A DNA stretch of 64,000 nucleotides, from contig CAVOGA010000002.1 of NCBI GenBank assembly GCA_963695135.1, positions 124,001 to 188,000 on the forward strand, written 5' to 3'. Origin of the DNA: Marinihelvus sp963695135 (GTDB lineage: Bacteria; Pseudomonadota; Gammaproteobacteria; Xanthomonadales; SZUA-36). Below the pieces are notes generated by a model. It saw only the letters and a program-made list of their open reading frames with translations, was not told the DNA's origin and did no database searches. Shown piece by piece: positions 53,361-61,542 of this stretch. The position numbers were made by a program, and so were the translations under genes. How positions within the stretch are numbered: the stretch's first letter is position 1; each line of letters opens with the position of its first letter.

Positions 53361-54905
53361 TCAGGCTACGCTGCGTTGCTGTTCCGCCAGTTCGAGCAGG
53401 GGCTTGCCTGTCATGGCGGCAGGCTGGTCAATGCCCAGGAGCAGCAGCATGGTCGGCGCCAGGTCCTGCAGGCTGCCGTTGTTGATGCGTTTGATGTCAC
53501 GGCCGCGAAACACGAAAGGCACCGGATTGGTGGTGTGCGCGGTATGCGCCTGGCCGCTGAGGGGGTCGGTCATTTGCTCCACGTTCCCATGGTCCGCGGT
53601 GATCAGCAGCTCCCCGCCAACCTGGTCCAGGGCGTCACACACCTCGCCCAGGCAGCGGTCCACTGCCTCAACGGCGCGGATCGCCGCCGGCAGGCTGCCC
53701 GTGTGCCCGACCATGTCCGGGTTCGCCACGTTACACAAGATCACGTCAAAGTCGCCGGAGCGGATCGCGGCAACCAGCTCGCGGGTGAGCTCCGGCGCGC
53801 TCATCTGCGGCTGGAGATCGTAGGTGGCGACCTTTGGCGAGGCGATCAGCCGGCGCTCCTCGCCCGGAGAGGGGGCATCGACGCCGCCGTTCATGAAGAA
53901 GGTGACATGGGCGTACTTCTCCGTTTCAGCGATCCTGAGCTGTTTCAGCCCGGCCCGGGAAATCACTTCGCCGAACAGGTCCGGCAATGCCTCGGACGGA
54001 AAAGCCACGCTCATGGGCAGTCCGGCGAGATACCCGGTCATGCCGGCAAAGGCTGACAGCCCGGGTGCCCGCCGGGAAAAGCCGGAAAAACCCGGTTCGA
54101 TGAAGGCGCGGGTGAGTTCGCGCGCCCGGTCGGCGCGGAAATTTACGAAGATGACGCTGTCTCCGTCCTGCACCCCGGCATAGTCGTCAATGATGCAGGG
54201 GCTGACGAACTCGTCGCTTTCACCGCGCTCGTAGGCGGCGTCCAGCGCCTGTTCAGCCGTTGCGTAGTGATCTCCGGCCTGGCCGTTGACGATCGCGTCC
54301 CAGGCGCGGGCGACGCGGTCCCAGCGCTCATCCCGGTCCATCGCGTAGTAGCGGCCGCACAGGGTGCCGAAGTCCGCGTCATCGAGGGTGTCCAGCAGGT
54401 CCGACATGGATTGCAGGGACGCCCTGGCACTGCGCGGCGGGGTGTCGCGTCCATCCAGAAAAGCGTGAATGCGTATCGGACCCGGGCCCCGTTTGGCGGC
54501 CAGCCTGACCGTGGCATGGAAGTGCTCATCATGGCTGTGTACCCCACCCGGAGACAGGAGGCCCATGATATGCACCGCGCCGCCGCAGGCCCTGGCGCGG
54601 TCGACCGCCTCGCAGAGTACCGGGTTATCGAAGAACTCGCCGGTTTCAATCGCGCGGGAGATGCGGGTGAAATCCTGGTAGACGATGCGCCCGGCGCCAA
54701 TGTTCATATGGCCGACTTCCGAGTTGCCCATTTGCCCCGGCGGCAGGCCCACGGCCAGCCCGGACGTCTCCAGGAGGCTGTGTGGCTGCGTTGCCCAGAG
54801 CCGGTCCCAGGTCGGTGTGTTGCCGAGGCTGATGGCATTATCCGGGCCATCATCGCGATGGCCCCAGCCATCGAGGATCATGAGAAGTAGTGGTTTGCGC
54901 TGCAT
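53361..54905 (-). CDS. gpmI: 2,3-bisphosphoglycerate-independent phosphoglycerate mutase
   Basis: A 514-residue Mn-dependent glycolytic enzyme (3-phosphoglycerate to 2-phosphoglycerate). It has the metal-binding start LLMILDGWGHRDD, the catalytic serine in GNSEVGHMNIGAGR (about residue 63), HDEHFHATVRLAAKRG, FLDGRDTPP, and the second metal set VANPDMVGHTGSLPAAI and ITADHGNVEQM. Alkaline phosphatase superfamily. The gpmI-envC-ctpA order is widely conserved. Confidence 0.96.
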   Translation of the reverse strand: MQRKPLLLMILDGWGHRDDGPDNAISLGNTPTWDRLWATQPHSLLETSGLAVGLPPGQMGNSEVGHMNIGAGRIVYQDFTRISRAIETGEFFDNPVLCEAVDRARACGGAVHIMGLLSPGGVHSHDEHFHATVRLAAKRGPGPIRIHAFLDGRDTPPRSARASLQSMSDLLDTLDDADFGTLCGRYYAMDRDERWDRVARAWDAIVNGQAGDHYATAEQALDAAYERGESDEFVSPCIIDDYAGVQDGDSVIFVNFRADRARELTRAFIEPGFSGFSRRAPGLSAFAGMTGYLAGLPMSVAFPSEALPDLFGEVISRAGLKQLRIAETEKYAHVTFFMNGGVDAPSPGEERRLIASPKVATYDLQPQMSAPELTRELVAAIRSGDFDVILCNVANPDMVGHTGSLPAAIRAVEAVDRCLGEVCDALDQVGGELLITADHGNVEQMTDPLSGQAHTAHTTNPVPFVFRGRDIKRINNGSLQDLAPTMLLLLGIDQPAAMTGKPLLELAEQQRSVA

Positions 54906-55033
54906 GAGGCTCTCTTGAATTCGTGGTTACGATGATTGCCGGGATGACCAGGGCGATGACTTGAAAACCCGGCGCGCGCCTCAACCTATGCAGGCGGCGG
55001 ACGTTGATACCGCATTATCACAGAGGTATGTGC

Positions 55034-55459
55034 ATGCAGCAATTCGTTGAATTCGCCGGTAATCACTTCCTGCTGGTCGCAGGTTTCGTGGCCGTGGCCC
55101 TGGCCCTGCTGGTGACGGAATTCACGCGCCGCGGACAGGGCTTCAAACTGCTGTCGCCCAACGAGGCGGTGGCTTTTATCAACCGGGACGGAGCAGCGGT
55201 CGTGGACGTTTCATCCGCCGCCGACTTTAACAAGGGCCACATCCTCGATGCGCGGAACATACCCCTGTCGCGGTTCAAGGACCCCGATCCGGATATCAGC
55301 AAGCTGATCAAGAAACCCGTGCTGGTGACCTGTAAAAGCGGGCAGACAGCCCAGCAGGCCGCTGCCTCCCTGGTCAAGCAGGGCGCCGACAACGTGGCCG
55401 TGCTGCGCGGCGGCATGGCCCAATGGGTCAGCGACAATTTTCCCGTGACCCGTCGCTAG
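55034..55459 (+). CDS. Membrane-anchored rhodanese-like protein (YibN type)
   Basis: A 141-residue protein from ATG 55034 (MQQFVEFAGNHFLLVAGF), chosen because AGAGG lies 7 bases before it; ATG 55028 is too close. One N-terminal membrane segment is followed by a rhodanese domain with the active-site loop CKSGQT (VLVTCKSGQTAQQAA). YibN-like proteins precede grxC-secB in many gammaproteobacteria; here grxC is missing and secB comes next. Confidence 0.87.
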   Translation: MQQFVEFAGNHFLLVAGFVAVALALLVTEFTRRGQGFKLLSPNEAVAFINRDGAAVVDVSSAADFNKGHILDARNIPLSRFKDPDPDISKLIKKPVLVTCKSGQTAQQAAASLVKQGADNVAVLRGGMAQWVSDNFPVTRR

Positions 55460-55575
55460 GGCGACTGGTCGCCAACGGGCCCAGGTGCAATAATTGGCGG
55501 TTTGGGTCGAGCTGCTCGCCCCGGGCCCGGAACCATTGCACCGGCCATTTTTTCAACTGAACCGAGAAATCCACT

Positions 55576-56088
55576 ATGTCTGAAGAACAGAACGAAATTC
55601 CTGGTGCCAGCGAAGCACCTGCCCCCAGCGCTGCGCGCTTCCAGTTGCAGAAGATTTACGTCAAGGACGTCTCTTTTGAACTTCCCAGCGCTCCGCAAGT
55701 GTTCAAGGAGGAGGGCGCCGCTGAAATCAAGATGAACCTGTCCCAGCGCGTCAACAACATCGAAGCAGAGCTTTTCGAGGTTGTACTGACAGTCACGGTC
55801 ACTGCGACCACCGGGGACAAGACGGCCTACCTGGCCGAAGTTCACCAGGCCGGTCTGTTCGCCATTGGTGGACTGGAGGCGGCCCAGCAGCAGGCGGTAC
55901 TGAATACGCTGTGCCCGCACACGCTGTTCCCCTACGCGTCAAAGACCATCACCGGCCTGGTCGCCGACGGCGGTTTCCCGCCGCTGGTGCTGCAGCCGAT
56001 CAACTTTGACCAGGTCTACCAGCAGCGCATACGTGAAGCCCAGGCCCAGCAGGGGCAGGGTGACATGGAAGTGCAGGGTAACGCCTGA
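55576..56088 (+). CDS. secB: Protein-export chaperone SecB
   Basis: A 170-residue tetrameric chaperone that hands unfolded precursors to SecA. It has FQLQKIYVKDVSFELPSAPQVF, TAYLAEVHQAGLFAIGGLE and the conserved TLFPYASKTITGLVADGGFPPLVLQPINFDQVY. Followed by gpsA with a 3-base gap, the usual arrangement. Confidence 0.96.
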   Translation: MSEEQNEIPGASEAPAPSAARFQLQKIYVKDVSFELPSAPQVFKEEGAAEIKMNLSQRVNNIEAELFEVVLTVTVTATTGDKTAYLAEVHQAGLFAIGGLEAAQQQAVLNTLCPHTLFPYASKTITGLVADGGFPPLVLQPINFDQVYQQRIREAQAQQGQGDMEVQGNA

Positions 56089-56091
56089 TTC

Positions 56092-57102
56092 ATGCCCGAT
56101 TCGCGGCGCACCATCGCGGTGCTCGGCGCCGGTTCCTGGGGAACCGCGCTGGCCATGCAATTGGCCCGCAACGGCAATCAATGCCTGCTCTGGGCGCGCA
56201 GCCCGGAACAGGTCGAAGACATGCAGGCCCGGGGCGAAAACCACCGTTTTCTCCCGGGCCTTGCTTTTCCCGAAGGGATCATCCCGACGTCCGACCTGGG
56301 CAACGCCGTCGCTTCCAGTGATGGCGTGCTGATTGCGACACCCAGCCATGCCTTTGGGTCCCTGCTGGAGACCATCACGCCCCTCATGGTCCGGCAAACC
56401 GGCGTGGCATGGGCCTGCAAGGGTTTTGAGCCGGGTACCGGCCGGCTGCTTCACGAGGTTGCTGCCGCGCTGCTGGGGCCGGACAAGGGGCTGGCGGCCG
56501 TCACCGGCCCGTCCTTTGCCAGGGAGGTCGCCCGTAACCTGCCAACCGCTGTCACCGTGGCATCCAACCGGGAGGACTTTGGTGCGAGGGTTGCGCAGTC
56601 CCTGCACGGGGGGAGTTTTCGCGCCTATACCAGCCCGGACCTGGTTGGCGCGGAGCTGGGTGGCGCGGTTAAAAACGTACTGGCCGTGGCGACCGGGATT
56701 TCCGACGGCATGGGGCTGGGTGACAACTGCCGCGCCGCGTTGGTTACCCGCGGCCTGGCCGAAATGATGCGCCTGGGCGAGGCCATGGGCGCGCAGCCGG
56801 AAACCCTGACCGGCCTGGCGGGCATGGGTGACCTGGTGCTGACCTGCACCGGTGATGCCTCCCGTAACCGCCGCCTGGGGCTTGCTCTCGGTCGCGGCGA
56901 AGACCTGGACCAGGCCGTGGCGGAGATCGGGCAGGTGGTCGAGGGTGTCGGGACCGCTGCGGAAGTTCACCGGCTGGGTAAGCAGTACCGGGTCAGCATG
57001 CCGATCTCCGAGCAGGTGTTCGGCATTATTCACGAGGGCTGGGACCCGGCAGAGGGTGTCCGCCGGCTGCTGGCCCGGCAGCAGAAACCGGAAACCGACT
57101 GA
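56092..57102 (+). CDS. gpsA: Glycerol-3-phosphate dehydrogenase [NAD(P)+]
   Basis: A 336-residue cytosolic enzyme that makes glycerol 3-phosphate for phospholipids. The Rossmann motif is GAGSWGTALA (residues 12-21), with TGPSFAREVARNLPTAV, the catalytic lysine region GGAVKNVLAVATGISDGMGLGDN, and GLAGMGDLVLTCTG. Convergent with trmL; a CCGGCGC/GCGCCGG inverted repeat lies between them (57104-57135). Confidence 0.96.
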   Translation: MPDSRRTIAVLGAGSWGTALAMQLARNGNQCLLWARSPEQVEDMQARGENHRFLPGLAFPEGIIPTSDLGNAVASSDGVLIATPSHAFGSLLETITPLMVRQTGVAWACKGFEPGTGRLLHEVAAALLGPDKGLAAVTGPSFAREVARNLPTAVTVASNREDFGARVAQSLHGGSFRAYTSPDLVGAELGGAVKNVLAVATGISDGMGLGDNCRAALVTRGLAEMMRLGEAMGAQPETLTGLAGMGDLVLTCTGDASRNRRLGLALGRGEDLDQAVAEIGQVVEGVGTAAEVHRLGKQYRVSMPISEQVFGIIHEGWDPAEGVRRLLARQQKPETD

Positions 57103-57137
57103 TCCGGCGCAGCGGAGGCAGGGCGATGGCGCCGGCC

Positions 57138-57602
57138 TCAGAACAGTTCCGGAAACCCCAACTGGCGAAGGGCCTCGAACAACCCAACCGCCACCGCATT
57201 GGACAGGTTCAGGCTGCGGCTGTCCCTGTGCATGGGTAGCCGGAGGCAGTCGCTGATGGCCGCGTCGGTCAGCAGCGGGTCTGGCAGTCCGCGGGTCTCC
57301 GGGCCGAACAGCAGGGCGTCCCCGTCACGAAAGCCCACGTCCGCGTAGCGGCGCGTGGCGCGCGTGGTCATGGCAAAAATACGCTCCCCTTCGAAGGCCG
57401 TAAGAAAAGCCTCCCAGTCGCAGTGCAGCGTGACCACGGCGCGGTCACGGTAGTCCAGGCCCGCCCGGCGCAGCGCTTTTTCATTCAGACTGAATCCCAG
57501 CGGCTCGATAAGGTGTAAGCGGGCGCCCGTATTGGCGCACAGGCGCATGATGTTGCCCGTATTCGGGGGGATTTCCGGCTCGTAGAGAACGACGTGAAGC
57601 AT
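57138..57602 (-). CDS. trmL: tRNA (cytidine(34)-2'-O)-methyltransferase TrmL
   Basis: A 154-residue SPOUT methyltransferase that modifies the wobble base of leucine tRNAs. Motifs: YEPEIPPNTGNIMRLCANTG, LLFGPETRGLPD and the trefoil-knot end LPMHRDSRSLNLSNAVAVGLFEALRQLG. The secB-gpsA-trmL grouping is conserved in the class, though trmL is inverted here. Confidence 0.95.
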   Translation of the reverse strand: MLHVVLYEPEIPPNTGNIMRLCANTGARLHLIEPLGFSLNEKALRRAGLDYRDRAVVTLHCDWEAFLTAFEGERIFAMTTRATRRYADVGFRDGDALLFGPETRGLPDPLLTDAAISDCLRLPMHRDSRSLNLSNAVAVGLFEALRQLGFPELF

Positions 57603-57860
57603 CGCCAGAGCCTAGCCCAGGTCCGGTCAATAAGCACCCCGGTCGGCGGCGCCGGGGTGCCCTTGTCGACGTGACTTTTTATGGGTGTTGGTCTACTTGT
57701 GCCTGAAAATGCGATAAAGCGAAGTCCCCGTGTGCGGGCTTTTCACGCTTGCCTAAAGGGACGCGGTGCCGGGCAAAAGCGTCTCAATGCCTCGTAAGTC
57801 GCCGTTTGGAAAGATAAAAAAAGACCTCTTCAGACCAGTCTGCCGGCGCCAATTCGGTAT

Positions 57861-57889
57861 TTGACACACCCGAATCCCGGGCGTAATCT
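57861..57889 (+). promoter_or_regulatory. Sigma-70-type promoter of nrdJa
   Basis: A perfect TTGACA (57861-57866), a 17-base spacer and TAATCT (57884-57889). Initiation would fall near 57896, giving a leader of about 95 bases that carries both NrdR boxes. Confidence 0.82.
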
Positions 57890-57901
57890 TGTCCCCCGCT
57901 G

Positions 57902-57917
57902 GCACAACATCTTGTGT
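57902..57917 (+). promoter_or_regulatory. NrdR box 1
   Basis: GCACAACATCTTGTGT fits the 16-bp NrdR operator pattern (ACAC-AT-rich-GTGT). NrdR is the ATP/dATP-sensing repressor of ribonucleotide reductase genes. It lies just after the predicted start point and 32 bases (three helical turns) from box 2. Confidence 0.75.
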
Positions 57918-57933
57918 CTGCCGAGGGGTCAAG

Positions 57934-57949
57934 GCACAATGACTTGTGC
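57934..57949 (+). promoter_or_regulatory. NrdR box 2 inside an 11-bp inverted repeat
   Basis: GCACAATGACTTGTGC is a second NrdR-type site. It is the centre of a perfect inverted repeat: TCAAGGCACAA (57929-57939) with TTGTGCCTTGA (57944-57954) around TGAC. In RNA this would be an 11-bp hairpin in the leader, 36 bases before the ATG. Confidence 0.72.
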
Positions 57950-57990
57950 CTTGAAGGCAAATAAAACCATACAATTACGCGAGAGAGTTC

Positions 57991-60138
57991 ATGAGCAGCG
58001 TCCAAGTTGAGGCCTCACTATCTGATTCATCTGCAATTCCCATGCAGGCAGCATCCCTGGATATCTGGGACAAGAAATACCGCCTGAAGTCAAAGAGCGG
58101 CGATGTCATCGACCAGGAAATCGACGACACCTACCAGCGGGTCGCACGCGCGCTGGCGGACGTGGAAAAAACCCCGGAACTGCGCAAGAAATGGTACGGC
58201 AAGTTCCTGTGGGCGCTGCGCCGCGGCGCCATTCCGGCCGGCCGGATCACTTCCAATGCGGGAGCGCAGGAGCACAAGCCGGCCACCTCCACGATCAACT
58301 GCACCGTGTCAGGAACCATCAAGGACTCCATGAACGGCATCCTGGACAAGGTTCACGAGGCCGGCCTGACGCTGAAAGCCGGCTGCGGCATCGGCTACGA
58401 ATTCTCCACGCTGCGGCCCAAGGGCGCCTATGTATCCGGCGCGGGAGCGTACACCTCCGGACCGCTCAGCTTCATGGACATCTATGACAAGATGTGTTTC
58501 ACCGTGTCATCCGCCGGCGGACGGCGCGGCGCGCAGATGGCGACCTTTGAAATCGGCCACCCGGACGTCATGGAATTCATCCGCGCCAAGCGCGAAGACG
58601 GGCGCCTCCGCCAGTTCAACTGCTCCTTGCTGATCACCGACGAGTTCATGGCGGCGGTTCGTGACGGCGACGACTGGCCGCTGGCGTTCCCTGTCTCCGA
58701 GGCGGAAGCCGGGGATGTGGACCTGGACGATCCGGAGCAGGTGCTGTGGCGTGAATGGCCCCTGAATGATGATTACGTGACCCGCGAGGATGGTCTCGTT
58801 GCCTGCCGCATCTTCAAGTTCGTGCCCGCGCGCCGCGTGTGGGACATGATCATGAGTTCCACCTACGACTTTGCCGAGCCGGGCTTTATCCTGGTGGACC
58901 GCATCAACGAGATGAACAACAACTGGTTCTGCGAGAACATCCGCGCGACCAACCCCTGCGGTGAGCAGCCGCTGCCGCCCTACGGCGCCTGCCTGCTGGG
59001 CTCCGTCAACCTGTCACGCTTTGTTGACCACCCGTTCACGGACGAGGCCGCGTTCGACTGGGATGAATACCGCAAGGTCGTGAAAGTGTTTACGCGGATG
59101 CTGGATAACGTTGTTGAAATCAACGGCCTGCCATTGGGCAAGCAGCGTGACGAGATCGCCCGCAAGCGTCGCCATGGCATGGGCTTCCTTGGCCTGGGCT
59201 CGACCATGACCCTGCTGGGCATGAAATACGGCTCACCCGAGTCGGTGGAGTTTACCGACCGGATTGCCCGCGAGATGGCCGTTGCCGGCTGGGAAGAGGG
59301 GCTTGAACTGGCCCGGGAAAAGGGTCCGGCGCCGATCATGGAAGAAAACTTTACCGTCACCGGCGACATGCTGCGCAAGCGTCCCGAGATGGAGGCCGAC
59401 GGCTACAAGGCCGGTGACAAGATTCCCGGCCGGGTACTGCACGCGAAATACAGCCGTTATATGCAGCGGATTGCCGAAGTGGCGCCGGAACTGGTGGAAA
59501 CGCTCGCCAAAGAAGGCGCGCGGTTTACCCACCACACGTCCATTGCGCCAACCGGGACGATCTCCCTGTCGCTGGCCAATAACGTCTCCAACGGTATCGA
59601 ACCCAGCTTCGCCCATCACTACAGCCGCAACGTGATTCGGGAAGGTCGTAAGTCCAAGGAGAAGGTCGAGGTGTTCAGCTTTGAGCTGCTCGCCTACCGG
59701 CACCTGGTCAATCCGGATGCCATGCCGTTCAGCGAAGAGGCCGGTGCGCAGCTGCCGGAGTACTTCGTGGCGGCAGACGAGATCACCCCGAAGCAACACG
59801 TCGATATCCAGGCGGCAGCCCAGCGCTGGGTGGATTCGAGCATTTCGAAGACCGCGAATGTGCCGACCGACTATCCCTACGAGGATTTCAAGGACATTTA
59901 CACCTACGCGCACAGCCAGGGGCTGAAGGGCTGCACCACCTTCCGCTTTAACCCCGAAGCGTTCCAGGGTGTCCTGGTGACCGAGAAGGACCTGGAAAAC
60001 ACGACCTACCGCTTCGTCCTGGACGACGGCAAGGTCGTTGAGGTCAAGGGCAACGAGGAGATCGAATACGACGGCGAGACGCATACCGCGGCCAACCTCT
60101 ACGATGCGCTCAAAGAAGGCTACTACGGAAAATTCTGA
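57991..60138 (+). CDS. nrdJa: Adenosylcobalamin-dependent ribonucleotide reductase, catalytic part NrdJa
   Basis: A 715-residue class II reductase that makes deoxyribonucleotides without oxygen dependence. It carries the first active-site cysteine region STINCTVSGT, the specificity-loop area GGRRGAQMATFEIGHPDVMEFI, the active-site CxE of NPCGEQPLPPYGACLLGSVNL (about residues 319-339) and APTGTISL near residue 525. The C-terminal redox cysteines are absent and appear on the next gene, so the enzyme is split as in Pseudomonas aeruginosa. Confidence 0.94.
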   Translation: MSSVQVEASLSDSSAIPMQAASLDIWDKKYRLKSKSGDVIDQEIDDTYQRVARALADVEKTPELRKKWYGKFLWALRRGAIPAGRITSNAGAQEHKPATSTINCTVSGTIKDSMNGILDKVHEAGLTLKAGCGIGYEFSTLRPKGAYVSGAGAYTSGPLSFMDIYDKMCFTVSSAGGRRGAQMATFEIGHPDVMEFIRAKREDGRLRQFNCSLLITDEFMAAVRDGDDWPLAFPVSEAEAGDVDLDDPEQVLWREWPLNDDYVTREDGLVACRIFKFVPARRVWDMIMSSTYDFAEPGFILVDRINEMNNNWFCENIRATNPCGEQPLPPYGACLLGSVNLSRFVDHPFTDEAAFDWDEYRKVVKVFTRMLDNVVEINGLPLGKQRDEIARKRRHGMGFLGLGSTMTLLGMKYGSPESVEFTDRIAREMAVAGWEEGLELAREKGPAPIMEENFTVTGDMLRKRPEMEADGYKAGDKIPGRVLHAKYSRYMQRIAEVAPELVETLAKEGARFTHHTSIAPTGTISLSLANNVSNGIEPSFAHHYSRNVIREGRKSKEKVEVFSFELLAYRHLVNPDAMPFSEEAGAQLPEYFVAADEITPKQHVDIQAAAQRWVDSSISKTANVPTDYPYEDFKDIYTYAHSQGLKGCTTFRFNPEAFQGVLVTEKDLENTTYRFVLDDGKVVEVKGNEEIEYDGETHTAANLYDALKEGYYGKF

Positions 60139-60223
60139 GTCGCGTTTAACCCATTCATGACAAGGCAAAAGGGTCTATAAAATGACCAGGGCCGGAGACC
60201 CGGGCCCGACAGAGAGCAAGAAC

Positions 60224-60952
60224 ATGGCCATAAAAATTGATTCGAAAATAGTCGGCTACGAGGTAGCCAAGCCGGAAGCCGAGACACAGGCGGAAGCACC
60301 CAGGGGCGAAGGTCGCGCCACGGCGAAAGTGATTCGCATGACCGAGCAGGTCAAGCGGCCGGAAGGCTACGAGGCGCTCGAGGGCTCCACGTACAAGATC
60401 AAGACGCCCCTGGATGATCACGCCATGTACGTCACCATCAACGACATCGTGCTGAACCCGGGAACCGAGCATGAACAGCGGCGGCCCTTCGAGATTTTCA
60501 TCAACTCGAAGAACATGGACCACTTCCAGTGGATCGTGGCCCTGACGCGGCTCATGTCAGCGGTATTCCGCAAGGGTGGAGATGTGACGTTCCTGTCCGA
60601 GGAACTCCAGGCGGTGTTTGATCCGAAGGGCGGGTACTTCAAGCCGGGCGGTAAATTCATGCCGTCGATCATTGCGGAGATTGGCGCGGTCATCGAGCAC
60701 CACCTGCAGAAAATCGGCCTGATGGAAAAAGAAGAGTTATCGGAACAGCAACAGTTATTGCTCGACCAGAAACGTGCCGAGGTCCTGGCTGCCGCGGAAA
60801 AAAAAACGCTGACTGACGCGAGTCCGTCGGACGGAGAGGAAACCGGATACCCGGCCTCGGCCACGCTGTGTCACAAGTGCAGCACCAAGGCCGTCGTGGT
60901 CATGGACAACTGCGCAACCTGCCTGTCCTGTGGCTACAGCAAGTGTGGCTGA
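60224..60952 (+). CDS. nrdJb: Class II ribonucleotide reductase, C-terminal subunit NrdJb
   Basis: A 242-residue protein from ATG 60224 (MAIKIDSKIVGYEVAKPE). It has the TSCPD-like region (TINDIVLNPGTEHEQRRPFEIFINSKNMDHFQWIVALTRLMSAVFRKGGD) and a cysteine-rich C-terminus: CHKC, then CATCLSCGYSKC. These fit a zinc ribbon plus a redox pair that re-reduces the NrdJa active site. An upstream in-frame ATG at 60182 has no binding site. Same transcript as nrdJa. Confidence 0.92.
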   Translation: MAIKIDSKIVGYEVAKPEAETQAEAPRGEGRATAKVIRMTEQVKRPEGYEALEGSTYKIKTPLDDHAMYVTINDIVLNPGTEHEQRRPFEIFINSKNMDHFQWIVALTRLMSAVFRKGGDVTFLSEELQAVFDPKGGYFKPGGKFMPSIIAEIGAVIEHHLQKIGLMEKEELSEQQQLLLDQKRAEVLAAAEKKTLTDASPSDGEETGYPASATLCHKCSTKAVVVMDNCATCLSCGYSKCG

Positions 60953-60997
60953 AGCAGGCTGAGCATTCAGCGCGGCAGCGCTCAGCTGGATGACAAG

Positions 60998-61024
60998 AAG
61001 ACGCGGCCCCGGCCGCGTTTTTTT
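60998..61024 (+). terminator. Intrinsic terminator after nrdJb
   Basis: ACGCGGC (61001-61007) pairs with GCCGCGT (61012-61018) around a 4-base loop, followed by seven Ts. It closes the nrdJab operon. Confidence 0.92.
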
Positions 61025-61095
61025 GTGCCGCAGCATATCCGCAATTAAACTGGCGTCTCAGATCAGGGTTTCTCCTTGCGACAGGAAGCGTGGCC

Positions 61096-61542
61096 ATGAA
61101 ACATGACAATCCGGACGAGGAAGGACTGGCCCCGCGCGCCATCCTGGCGATGCTGCTGATACTGGTCGCGTTACTGGAGTTCATGGCGGCCGGCTCCAAG
61201 TTCCTGATCGGTACGCTTCGCGGCACCCTGGAGCAATGGCCGATGACCACTGGCTTGCTGACGCTGATCGGCGGCTGCTACCTGGTGCTGGCCCGTGGCG
61301 TCTGGGCCAGGCAGACCTGGGTGCCCCTTTTTGCCAGCCTGCTCACGCTGCTGGTTATCGCTTTCAGCCTTCTGCGGTTCGTGCGCGATCCGGAGGTTGA
61401 CCTGACCCTGGCGCTGGTTTTTCTGATGGCCATGGGCACCAGTCTCGGGCTGCTGGCCTGGCTGGTTCAGTCCGCAAACCGGGACACAAAGGCACCGGTT
61501 GAGTCCACGGACCGCGACGGACCAGCTGAACTCGAATCATGA
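61096..61542 (+). CDS. Small four-segment membrane protein, unknown function
   Basis: A 148-residue protein from ATG 61096, after AGGAAG at 7 bases; GTG 61090 is an alternative. Four hydrophobic segments are visible (AILAMLLILVALLEFMAAG; MTTGLLTLIGGCYLVLA; VPLFASLLTLLVIAFSLL; LALVFLMAMGTSLGLLAWLV) with a charged tail. I do not recognise the family. Its stop overlaps the deoA ATG (ATGA), so it is probably translated with the nucleoside salvage genes. Confidence 0.7.
   Translation: MKHDNPDEEGLAPRAILAMLLILVALLEFMAAGSKFLIGTLRGTLEQWPMTTGLLTLIGGCYLVLARGVWARQTWVPLFASLLTLLVIAFSLLRFVRDPEVDLTLALVFLMAMGTSLGLLAWLVQSANRDTKAPVESTDRDGPAELES

Larger units (their letters stand above)
57603..57990. other. Divergent trmL / nrdJa intergenic region
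   Basis: A 388-base gap. The right part holds a sigma-70-like promoter and two NrdR boxes (listed separately). Nearer trmL there is a palindrome pairing GCACCCCGG with CCGGGGTGC (about 57632-57660) and a small hairpin around CCCG-TGTG-CGGG (about 57726-57737). I looked for a cobalamin riboswitch, since class II reductases use B12, and did not find the conserved B12 box. Confidence 0.5.

Noticed and set aside
57603..57990. A cobalamin riboswitch before nrdJa
   Set aside because: The region has hairpins, but I could not find the conserved B12 box, and NrdR sites fill the leader.
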